Origin: Pseudomonas anguilliseptica | Lineage (GTDB): Bacteria > Pseudomonadota > Gammaproteobacteria > Pseudomonadales > Pseudomonadaceae | DNA length: 64,000 nt | Reading direction: 5' to 3' | NCBI RefSeq assembly: GCF_900105355.1 | Contig: NZ_FNSC01000001.1 | Span: forward strand, 3,968,001 to 4,032,000 | Translations under genes and position numbers: made by a program | The notes under the pieces: model-generated | The model's database searches: none | Seen by the model: the letters and a program-made list of their open reading frames with translations, nothing else | What the model was told of the DNA's origin: nothing | Part shown: positions 1 through 8,157 of the stretch, piece by piece | Position numbering within the stretch: the stretch's first letter is position 1 | Layout: every line of letters starts with the position of its first letter

Positions 1-1277
1 GCGGCATCGTGTTGATGGCGCTGCCGCTGGTGGTCGCGCCGATTCTGATATTCGGCCGCCGCGTGCGCGCGCTGTCGCGGCAGAGCCAGGACCGGGTGGC
101 AGATGTCGGCAGCTATGTCGGCGAGGTGCTGGGGCAGATCAAGACCGTACAAGCCTACAACCACCAGAATGAGGACAAGCGCCGTTTCGGCCTGTCCGCC
201 GAGGCCGCCTTCGACACTGCGCGTCAGCGGATTGCCCAGCGTGCCTGGCTGATTACCGTGGTGATCGTGCTGGTGCTCGGCGCGGTGGGGGTGATGCTCT
301 GGGTCGGTGGCATGGACGTGATCGCTGGGCGGATTTCCGGCGGTGAGCTGGCGGCGTTCGTGTTCTACAGCCTGATTGTCGGCTCGGCCTTTGGCACCTT
401 GAGTGAGGTGATCGGCGAGCTGCAACGCGCCGCTGGCGCTGCCGAGCGCATCGCCGAGCTGTTGCAGGCGCGCAATGAAATCACCCCACCGGCTACGGAT
501 GCCTTGCATCTGACCCGGCCGGTGCAGGGCCGCATCGAACTGCAAGGGCTGCGTTTCGCCTATCCGTCGCGCCCCGGTAGTTTCGCCGTGGACGGTATTG
601 ATCTACAGGTTGCAGCGGGGGAAACCCTGGCGCTGGTCGGGCCGTCTGGCGCAGGTAAATCGACGCTGTTTGATCTGCTGTTGCGCTTTTTCGACCCGCA
701 GCAGGGCGGCATCCTGATCGACGGCGTGCCGATCCAGCAGCTTGATCCGCGCGAGCTGCGCAACAGCTTTGCCCTGGTGTCGCAGAATCCGGCGCTGTTC
801 TTCGGCTCGGTGGAGGACAACATTCGCTATGGACGTACCGATGCCAGCCTGGCTGAGGTCGAAGCTGCGGCCAAAGCGGCGCATGCCCACGAATTTATTA
901 TGAAGCTGCCGGATGGCTACCAGACTCACCTCGGCGATGCCGGGTTGGGACTTTCCGGTGGTCAGCGTCAGCGCCTGGCGATTGCTCGGGCATTGCTGGT
1001 GGATGCGCCGATTCTGCTACTGGATGAAGCTACTAGCGCGCTGGATGCCGAGAGCGAACATCTGATTCAGCAAGCCTTGCCGCCGCTGATGGAAGGCCGA
1101 ACCACCCTGGTGATTGCCCATCGCCTGTCCACGGTAAAAAGCGCTGACCGCATCGCAGTGATCGAGCACGGCAAGCTGGCGGCTATCGGCAGCCATAGCG
1201 AGCTGGTCAGTAACAGTCCGCTGTATGCGCGGCTGGCCGAGTTGCAGTTCAATAGCGACAGCGTAGAAACCGCCTGA
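1..1277 (+). CDS. ABC exporter, fused permease/ATPase (3' part)
   Basis: This is the C-terminal part of an MsbA/LmrA-type half transporter that fuses a membrane domain to an ATPase and would export a hydrophobic substrate across the inner membrane. The frame is open to the window edge, so the true start lies upstream. The first half holds the end of the transmembrane domain, with two clear helices (AWLITVVIVLVLGAVGVML and LAAFVFYSLIVGSAFG). The ATPase follows: Walker A GPSGAGKST near nt 638, signature LSGGQRQRLAIARA near nt 952, Walker B ILLLDEATSALD near nt 1012 and the H-loop IAHRLST. All catalytic motifs are intact. The substrate cannot be told from sequence; lipid, drug or peptide are all possible. 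The next gene starts 16 nt downstream, so they may be co-transcribed. Confidence 0.9.
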   Translation, partial: GIVLMALPLVVAPILIFGRRVRALSRQSQDRVADVGSYVGEVLGQIKTVQAYNHQNEDKRRFGLSAEAAFDTARQRIAQRAWLITVVIVLVLGAVGVMLWVGGMDVIAGRISGGELAAFVFYSLIVGSAFGTLSEVIGELQRAAGAAERIAELLQARNEITPPATDALHLTRPVQGRIELQGLRFAYPSRPGSFAVDGIDLQVAAGETLALVGPSGAGKSTLFDLLLRFFDPQQGGILIDGVPIQQLDPRELRNSFALVSQNPALFFGSVEDNIRYGRTDASLAEVEAAAKAAHAHEFIMKLPDGYQTHLGDAGLGLSGGQRQRLAIARALLVDAPILLLDEATSALDAESEHLIQQALPPLMEGRTTLVIAHRLSTVKSADRIAVIEHGKLAAIGSHSELVSNSPLYARLAELQFNSDSVETA

Positions 1278-1293
1278 GAAAGGAAATCGCACA

Positions 1294-2417
1294 GTGTCAG
1301 ATAAGAACTTCAAGGTTGTGGTGCTGGGCGGTTACGGCAATTTCGGCACTGTTATCGTCAATCGTCTGTGCAGCATCACTGGCATGAGTGTGTGGGTTGC
1401 CGGTCGCGATCAGGCCAAGGCCGAGCGGTTGGCGGCCCAGGCGGGTTGCCAAGCCGTGCGTCTGGATGGCAATCAGGCAGATCTGGCCGAGCGACTGAGC
1501 GACTGAGCGAATTGGGTACCGATTTGCTGATTTCCACCGCTGGCCCGTTTCAGGACCAGGATTATCGCGTGGCCCAGGCCGCCATTGCTGCCGGCGTGCA
1601 TTACCTTGACCTGGCCGATGCCCGCAAATTCGCCTGCGGCATAGGCGAACTCGACCAGGCGGCGCGCCAGGCCAATGTGCTGATCAGCAGCGGTGCCAGT
1701 TCGGTGCCGGCTCTGAGCGCTGCGGTGATCGATCAGTTGCTGCCGCGCTTCGGTCGCCTGGACAGCATCTGGCACGGCATCAGCTCCTCGGAGAAAACCC
1801 CAGGGGTATCGACCCTGGCGGCGGTACTCAACTATTGCGGCAAGCCGTTTCGCCAGTGGCGCGAGGGTCAGTGGCGTGAGGTCTATGGCTGGCAGGAGCT
1901 GACGGCTCATGACTTTCCCGCACCGCTGGGCCGGCGCTGGCTGGGCAACTGCGATATTCCCGATCTGGAGCTGTTTCCCGCTCGCTATGTGGGCGTGCGC
2001 AATGTGCGTTTTTCGGCAGGGGTAGGTTTGCGCGTGACCCAGTTCGGCACCTGGTTGCTGTCCTGGTTGGTGCGCGGCGGCTTGTTGCGCAGCGGCGTGC
2101 CCTTGGCCGGCTTGCTGCATCGCGGTGCGGTGCTGGTGGAGCCCTTCGGCGACCGCCTGAGCGGCATGTTCGTCAAGCTGCAGGGGCAGGGCGCGGATGG
2201 CCAGCCCTTGGGCCTGTGCTGGGAACTGATCGCCCGTGACAACCATGGGCCGAATATCCCCTGCATGGCGGCGGTGGCGCTGGCGCGCAAACTGGCCGCC
2301 GGCAACCTCGAACAACGCGGCGCCATGCCCTGTATGGGATTGCTTAGCGTCGACGAATATCTGGCCGAACTGGAGGGGCTGCAGATCGAAGCAGGCCTAC
2401 GCCCATGCTCTACCTAA
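1294..2417 (+). pseudogene. Saccharopine dehydrogenase-like protein, broken by an 8-bp tandem duplication
   Basis: This is a saccharopine-dehydrogenase-family NAD(P)-binding protein of unknown substrate. The N-terminus has a Rossmann motif, VVVLGGYGNFG. The GTG start at 1294 has an AAGGA ribosome site about 9 nt upstream. The frame runs to ...LAERLS and then meets D-TGA at 1501-1506, because the octamer GACTGAGC at 1493-1500 is repeated at 1501-1508. Removing one copy restores ...AERLSELGTDLLISTAGPFQDQDY and an open frame to 2417, about 371 aa, the usual family length. As written only a 70-residue stub is made. The end overlaps the DUF2269 gene by 13 nt, so loss of translation to the natural stop may also reduce that gene's expression. 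The duplication could be a real mutation, a reversible slippage site or an assembly artefact. Confidence 0.85.
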
Positions 2418-2869
2418 GCCTTAAATGGCTACATATCCTCAGTGCCACCGTGCTGGTGGGCGTGGGGTTCGGTACTGCCTTCTACAAATGGATGATCGAC
2501 CGCAGCGGAGATGTGCGGGCCATCGTCTATACCAGTCGACTGGTGGTGCTGGCCGATTGGCTGTTCACCACCCCGGCGATCATCCTGCAACCGCTGACTG
2601 GTTTGTGGATGCTGCATATCGCCGGCTATTCGCTGAGCAGCACCTGGATCGCCTGGACTCTGCTGCTATATGTCCTGGCCGGGGTCTGTTGGCTGCCGGT
2701 GGTCTGGCTGCAGTACCGCATGCGCGCCCTGGCAGCGGCGGCGCTGGCGACCGATCAGGCGCTACCGGCGAGCTATTGGCGCTGTGCGCGTATCTGGTTC
2801 TGGCTTGGTATCCCGGCTTTTTTCGCCATGTTGGCGATCTATGCACTTATGGTGTTCAAGCCACAGTAA
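2405..2869 (+). CDS. DUF2269 family integral membrane protein
   Basis: This 154-aa protein is predicted to be almost wholly membrane-embedded, with four hydrophobic segments: roughly residues 5-25, 45-70, 80-102 and 128-150. The N-terminal LKWLHILSATVLVGVGFG and the central WLFTTPAIILQPLTGLWML match the DUF2269 family as I know it. No enzymatic function is established. The ATG lies inside the 3' end of the saccharopine-dehydrogenase-like gene (13-nt overlap), an arrangement that usually means translational coupling and a shared role. No strong ribosome site of its own is visible. Confidence 0.8.
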   Translation: MLYLSLKWLHILSATVLVGVGFGTAFYKWMIDRSGDVRAIVYTSRLVVLADWLFTTPAIILQPLTGLWMLHIAGYSLSSTWIAWTLLLYVLAGVCWLPVVWLQYRMRALAAAALATDQALPASYWRCARIWFWLGIPAFFAMLAIYALMVFKPQ

Positions 2870-2930
2870 GCACCGATTGCGGGTCTCACACCTGCCAGGC
2901 TACTGCTCGCCTGCATGTCACAGTGGCGAC

Positions 2931-3803
2931 TCAGAAGGCCTTGGTTTTCGGCCTGATCGTCGCCGCCGCACCGGCTGAGGCAAGGATGATGGCGCTGATC
3001 GCCAGCCATTGACTGAGGGTCAAGCGCTCGCTGAGGAACAGCAGGCCGGAAAGCGCGGCAATCGCCGGCTCCATACTCATCAGGATGCTGAAGGTACGTG
3101 CGGGCAGGCGGGTCAGGGCGACCATTTCCAGGCTGTAGGGCAGGGCCGAGGACAACACGGCGACGCCGAGGGCAATGGGTAGCAGGTCCACGGAGAACAG
3201 ACCGCTGCCGGCTTGCCAAAGGCCAATCGGGAACACCAGCAGGGCTGCGACTATGGTGCCGAGTGCCACGGTGTGCTTGCCGTGTTCCGATCCGGCTTTT
3301 TGCCCGAAAATGATATACAGCGCCCAGCACAGCCCTGCTGCCAACGCCAGGCCCATGCCGGCCGGGTCCAGCGGTACATCGCTTTGCCCAGTGGGTAACA
3401 GCAGTCAGAGGCCGAAAACCGCCAGGGCAATCCAGATGAAATCCACCAGACGGCGTGACGATAACAGCGCCAGGCCCAGTGGCCCGGTAAATTCCAGGGC
3501 TACGGCAATGCCCAGTGGAATGGTTTTCAACGAGAGATAGAACAGCAGGTTCATGCCGCCCAGCGACAACCCGTAAGCCAGCAGCGAACGGCAGGACTTC
3601 AGCGTCAGCTTGGCCTGCCAGGGTCGCATCAGGATGCACAGGATCAGCGCGCCAAGGCTCAAACGCAGGGCCGTGGTGCCGCTGGCACCAATCTCCGGGA
3701 ACAGTCCTTTGGCCAGGGACGCGCCGCTCTGGATCGAGGTCATGGCGATCAGCAGCAACAGGATCGGCAGGATCACCAGAGAGAATTGCGCTGAGCGCGG
3801 CAT
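2931..3803 (-). pseudogene. rhtA: EamA/RhtA-type amino-acid exporter, in-frame stop
   Basis: This is a ten-helix drug/metabolite-transporter (EamA) protein most like RhtA, the threonine/homoserine exporter. The frame starts at ATG 3803 after an AAGGAA site and reads to FIWIALAVFGL, where a TGA occurs at 3407-3405. The same frame continues without a shift as LLLPTGQSDVPLDPAGMGLALAAGLCWALYI and runs to 2931. With one sense codon in place of TGA the product is 290 aa, close to the usual 295. Tryptophan fits the context, so a single G-to-A change (TGG to TGA) is the simplest explanation. TGA is used as a normal stop and TGG as tryptophan elsewhere in the window, so recoding is unlikely. The first fragment holds about five helices and should be non-functional. 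Confidence 0.85.
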
Positions 3804-3833
3804 GGCTGTTCCTTTGGATATCTATCCAGTAAT

Positions 3834-3863
3834 AAAAAAACCGGCCACTGAGGCCGGCTTTTA
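3834..3863 (-). terminator. Rho-independent terminator after ppnP
   Basis: Read on the minus strand, the sequence forms GCCGGCC-TCAGT-GGCCGG followed by seven T residues. It ends the ppnP transcript just before the RhtA-like gene, which therefore needs its own promoter. Confidence 0.85.
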
Positions 3864-3880
3864 TGCACCACGGCTAAGGC

Positions 3881-4162
3881 TTAGCGGTATTCACACAGAT
3901 AGGCGGTATCAGCTGCCACCTTGAGCAGAAATTTGCTGTCGGCCGGTACAGTGAACTTGCTGCCGCTGGTGAAGGTTTCCCAGCTGTCGCTGCCTGGCAG
4001 TTTCACGGTCAGGGCGCCGGCGACCAAATGCATGATTTCCAGCTGGTTGGTGCCGAATTCATACTCGCCTGCAGCCATCACGCCAATGGTGGCCGGGCCT
4101 TCAGCCATGCCGAAGGCGATGGATTTGACGGTGCCGTCGAAGTATTCATTGACCTTGAACAT
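3881..4162 (-). CDS. ppnP: Pyrimidine/purine nucleoside phosphorylase PpnP
   Basis: This 93-aa single-domain cupin belongs to the PpnP/YaiE (UPF0345) family, which splits a broad range of nucleosides with phosphate to give free base and ribose-1-phosphate in the cytosol. It is full length: the N-terminus [17 protein letters not shown] and the central [17 protein letters not shown] and [13 protein letters not shown] are typical of the family. A GAGGAA ribosome site precedes the ATG. The gene lies between an exonuclease gene upstream on the same strand and a terminator downstream. A salvage role is inferred from the family. Confidence 0.92.
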   Translation of the reverse strand: MFKVNEYFDGTVKSIAFGMAEGPATIGVMAAGEYEFGTNQLEIMHLVAGALTVKLPGSDSWETFTSGSKFTVPADSKFLLKVAADTAYLCEYR

Positions 4163-4223
4163 CTGCAGTTCCTCGAAAGGGGTTAGAAAAGGTCAGCCAG
4201 TATGCCCAAGCGGTTTTTCTTCG

Positions 4224-4775
4224 TCATCTGCTTTGCGCAGGCAAAACCAGTGGCAGCAGCCGGGCGGTATTGCGCGCATCGGTGAGGGCACGGTGTTGCT
4301 GGCCCTGGAACTGCAAACCCGCCAGATTCAGCGCCATTTTCAAACCAATCGGGCTGGGCAGCTGGCGGGCTTCGGCAAAGCGTTTTTTCAGGTTGATATG
4401 CGGGATCTGGCTCAGGTAACTGTTCAGCCCATGGGCATGCCATTCCTGTTCAAACTGACGGCGGTCGTAGTCGCCCCAGCTGGCCCAGCCCACCAGTTGC
4501 GCTTGATGGGCCAGCAACCAACGTTCGAATTGCGCCCACACCGTACTCAGCGGCGCCGCGGCATCGACATCGGCCTGGCTGATCTGCGTGAGCTGACGGC
4601 AGAAGTGGGTCAGGTGCGGGCGCCGAGTGGGCCGCACAAAGCGTTGGAAATGCTCAATTTCATGGCCGCCAGCATTGACCAGGCTGGCGCCGATTTCGAT
4701 GATTTCCATATCTGTGACCGGCCAACCGCCTTCTTCGGTGGTGGCTTCCAGGTCGATTACCAGCCAATGCTGCAT
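4224..4775 (-). CDS. DEDDh 3'-5' exonuclease family protein
   Basis: This 183-aa protein is a stand-alone DEDDh exonuclease of the RNase T / ERI-1-like group, which removes nucleotides from the 3' end of RNA or DNA using two metal ions. The motifs are all present: Exo I VIDLEAT with Asp and Glu near residues 8 and 10, Exo II around WASWGDYDRRQFEQE, and Exo III HRALTDARNTA with the catalytic His and Asp. No extra domain is present. The natural substrate cannot be inferred. The product ends at 4224 and ppnP starts 61 nt further along, so the two may share a transcript. Confidence 0.85.
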   Translation of the reverse strand: MQHWLVIDLEATTEEGGWPVTDMEIIEIGASLVNAGGHEIEHFQRFVRPTRRPHLTHFCRQLTQISQADVDAAAPLSTVWAQFERWLLAHQAQLVGWASWGDYDRRQFEQEWHAHGLNSYLSQIPHINLKKRFAEARQLPSPIGLKMALNLAGLQFQGQQHRALTDARNTARLLPLVLPAQSR

Positions 4776-4989
4776 AGGCCCTCCTTAGCGTGCCGCGAGT
4801 ATGGAAGCAGTTTTAACTCTGGGTAAAGCCTGTTGGTCGGGTGCATCCATACAGTTTTGCCCTATGGCTGTACTGGCGCTGACCCCATGTGGCGGGCATG
4901 CTTGCAGCCGGGTTCGTATCTGCCGGGCAATGCGGATATGAGGTTAAGCAAAAACGCGTTGTGAATGGCGCTAGAAGGTAGAGGTGGAT

Positions 4990-5859
4990 ATGGCAAAGCT
5001 GGCGTTTATCGGGCTGGGCGTAATGGGTTACCCGATGGCCGGGCATCTGGCGCGCGCCGGGCATCAGGTGTGTGTGTACAACCGCACTGCCGCCAAGGCT
5101 GTGCAGTGGGCCGCCGAATATGCCGGTAGCCACGCGCCGACCCCGCGTGAAGCGGCTGCGGGCGCTGAGTTTGTGATGGTCTGCGTGGGCAATGATGATG
5201 ATCTGCGTGGTGTGGTGTTGGGTGAGCAGGGCGCCTTTGCCGGCATGCAACCCGGTGCGGTGTTGGTCGATCACACCACCGCCTCGGCGCAGGTCGCGCG
5301 TGAGCTGGCCGAGCAGGCCGCTGCCCACCAACTGGGTTTTCTCGATGCGCCGGTATCCGGCGGTCAGGCCGGTGCGCAGAACGGTGCGCTGACCATCATG
5401 GTCGGTGGCGAGGCTGCGACCTACGCCAAGGCTGAGCCGATCATTCAGGCCTATGCACGCATGACCCGCTTGATGGGCGAAGCCGGTAGCGGTCAGCTGA
5501 CCAAAATGGTCAACCAGATCTGCATCGCCGGCCTGGTGCAGGGTTTATCCGAGGCCCTGCATTTTGCGGAGTGCGCCGGGCTCGATGCACATGGCGCGAT
5601 GGACGTGATCAGCAAGGGCGCGGCGCAGTCCTGGCAGCTGGAAAATCGCCACAAGACCATGTTGGCTGGCGAGTTCGAGCACGGCTTTGCCGTGGACTGG
5701 ATGCGCAAGGACCTGTCGATTCTGCTGGCCGAGGCACGCAGCAATGGCGCGCAGTTGCCGGTAACCGCGTTGGTCGATCAGTTTTACGCTGATGTGCAGG
5801 ACATGGGCGGCGGCCGTTGGGACACTTCCAGTCTGTTTGCCCGCCTGAACAAGCGCTAG
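4990..5859 (+). CDS. NAD(P)-dependent 3-hydroxyisobutyrate dehydrogenase-like enzyme
   Basis: This 289-aa protein belongs to the beta-hydroxyacid dehydrogenase family (3-hydroxyisobutyrate, tartronate-semialdehyde and related enzymes), oxidising a beta-hydroxy acid with NAD(P)+. Visible motifs are the nucleotide-binding GLGVMGYPMAG at the N-terminus, the substrate-binding DAPVSGGQAGAQNGALTIM, the catalytic lysine in GSGQLTKMVNQ (about residue 171) and the cofactor-binding KDLSILLAEA. I chose ATG 4990 over the GTG at 4984 because the GAGG at 4981-4984 gives normal spacing to it. The gene stands alone and its substrate is uncertain. The 214 nt upstream hold no gene that I can see. Confidence 0.88.
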   Translation: MAKLAFIGLGVMGYPMAGHLARAGHQVCVYNRTAAKAVQWAAEYAGSHAPTPREAAAGAEFVMVCVGNDDDLRGVVLGEQGAFAGMQPGAVLVDHTTASAQVARELAEQAAAHQLGFLDAPVSGGQAGAQNGALTIMVGGEAATYAKAEPIIQAYARMTRLMGEAGSGQLTKMVNQICIAGLVQGLSEALHFAECAGLDAHGAMDVISKGAAQSWQLENRHKTMLAGEFEHGFAVDWMRKDLSILLAEARSNGAQLPVTALVDQFYADVQDMGGGRWDTSSLFARLNKR

Positions 5860-5944
5860 CTGGCAGCTACAGCCGTCTATACTGGGTTCAAAGCCAGTAT
5901 GGATTCGGCGCTGTTCTCTCTGTTCAGGCAGGCGGGCACTGTTC

Positions 5945-8157
5945 ATGGATGACCAATTTGCATTCAGTGACGACCTTCCCTGCACCACCAGCCAGCCCGT
6001 GTGGCGCGTGCTGGCAGTTGATGATGACGCCGCTTCCAGCGTGCCATCGCCTTTGCCCTGAGCGAACTGGAGCTGCTGGGCGGGCGTATTGAGTTGATTC
6101 AGGCGTTCAGCTGCCGTGAAGCCTCGATGCTGCTGGCCAAGCACCATGACATTGCCCTGGTGTTGCTTGATGTGGTGATGGAAACCGAAGACGCCGGCTT
6201 GCGCCTGATCAAGGCGCTGCGTGAGGTGATCGGCAATCGCGAAACCCGCGTGGTGATGCTCACCGGTGAGCCAGGCCTGGCGCCGGCCCATGAAGTGATG
6301 CGCGATTACGACATCATTGACTATTGGACCAAGAGTGAACTCAGTGCCGAGCGCTTGCTGACGGTGCTCACCGCCGCGGTGCGCGGTTATGCCCAGCTCA
6401 GGGCTGTAGCCAGTGCGCGGCGCGGTTTGCAGATGATCGTCGAGTCGAGCAATGCACTTTTCTGTTCGAAGAATACCCGCGAGCTATCGGCCAAGATTCT
6501 GTCGGAGATCACCTCGCTGCTTGATCTGCAGACCGAGGGCATTGTCTGCGTGCGCGCCGATGAGGGGGACGCCACGGCTGAACCCAATGCGCGAATTGTC
6601 AGCGCCAGCGGGCGTTTTTTCGACTGTGTCGACGCCAATCTGGACGTGTTGCAGCTAGAGGTCGCAGCGGCGGTGCGCCAATGCCTGCAGGCGCAGCAGA
6701 CCCTGCGTCTGAGCGATTGCACGGTGTTGTTCTTTCCGCGCTTTCAGGCTGGCTCGGATTACGTTTGCTATATCGACAGTGCGCGGACTCTGGATGACAC
6801 CGAGTTGGAGCTGCTCAAGGTGTTCAGTGTCAGTATCAGTCGTGGCCTGTACAACATCGCGCTGTTCAGCCGCCTGGAGGAGATGGCCTATCAGGACGAC
6901 CTGCTGAAGATCCCCAACCGCAATGCGCTGATTCGCATGCTGGATATGACCCTGAAGTCCGAGGCCAAGGATCAGCGCGTGCTGGTGCTTATCGATATCG
7001 ATAATTTCTCCGGTGCCAACACCGCCTTTGGCACCGGTTATGGCGACTTTATTCTCGGCCTGGTGGCGAAGAAACTACGTGACGCTTTCACCCATGAGGT
7101 TCTGATTGCCCGGGTACGTGATGACCTGTTTGCCATCCTCGGCCCGCAAACCCAGGTTAATGCCGCGGACGTGGTGGCACTGTTCCGCCGGCATAAACGC
7201 CCTTATGAGCTGGGCCAGGTGCACAGTCTGAGCAGCGTGACCATGCACCTGGCTGATTTTACCGGCAGCGCCAGCGTGGCCCTGCAAGATGCGTTGTTGA
7301 CCCTGAAACAGGCCAAGCGCCTGGGTCACGACCAGCATGGTGTCTATGATCCGCGCCTGCAGAGTGCGCATGCCGAGTCATACCGCATGCTGCTGGCTTT
7401 GCGCGATGCGGTGGAGGCCGGGCAGATCAGTGTCGAGTTACAGCCGCAGATCGACCTGCAAACCCGTCGCATTACCGGTGTGGAAGCGCTGGCTCGCTGG
7501 CGCAAGGCCGACGGCAAGATGGTTCCGCCGCTGAGTTTTATCCCCCTGGCCGAGGCCACCGGTTACATCCTGCCGCTCGGCGATCTGTTGATGCGCTTGG
7601 CCCTGCAGGCGGCGAAACAGCTGACTGATGCCGGTTATCCGCATATTCGCGTGGCCGTTAACGTCTCCGCGCCGCAGCTGCTGCAGCATGACTTTATCGA
7701 GCGGTTCAACTCGCATCTGCAGGCGGCGGGGGTAGTGCCTGAGCAGATCGAGGTGGAAATTACCGAATCGGTAGCCATGCGCACCTTTGATACAGTCTGT
7801 GAAAAGCTCCGTGCGCTACGCGCTATGGGCGTAGAGGTGGCCATCGATGACTTTGGCACTGGTTTCTCATCACTCAGCTACCTGCGACTGTTGCCAGCCG
7901 ATCGCTTGAAAATCGATCGCAGTTTTGTTCTGGAAATCGGTGAGGTCAGCGATCAGCAAATGATCGCCGAGGCGGTGATCCAGATTGCTGCGCGGGTTGG
8001 CATGCAGGTAATTGCCGAAGGCGTCGAAACCCAACAGTAGGCCGACTGGATTCTCAAGCATGGCTGCCGGCAGGCGCAGGGCTATCTGTTTGCCAAGCCG
8101 ATGGCCTGCGCAGATTTACTCAGCTGGCTGAGTGACTGGCCAGGGCGCATGGCCTGA
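5945..8157 (+). pseudogene. Response regulator with DUF3369, GGDEF and EAL domains, frameshift plus amber stop
   Basis: The intended product is about 737 aa: a receiver domain (VWRVLAVDDDA... and LVLLDVVMETEDAGLRLIKAL), a DUF3369-like middle region, a GGDEF domain and an EAL phosphodiesterase domain. The usual GGDEF motif reads RDDLF, so cyclase activity is not expected. The EAL part keeps EALARW, NVSAPQL, VEITESV, IDDFGTGFSS and AEGVET. Two lesions are visible. Near 6037 one base is missing (ATG frame ...VDDDAASSVPSPLP-TGA; the true frame resumes as FQRAIAFALSELE). At 8038-8040 a TAG follows GVETQQ, and the same frame continues ADWILKHGCRQAQGYLFAKP to a TGA at 8155-8157. The stop removes the conserved QGY segment. 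The natural end overlaps the kinase ATG (TGATG), so this was a response-regulator/kinase pair. Confidence 0.85.

Noticed and set aside
3405..3407. TGA read as selenocysteine or as a reassigned Trp codon.
   Set aside because: TGG encodes Trp and TGA ends many genes in the window; RhtA-type proteins are not selenoproteins.
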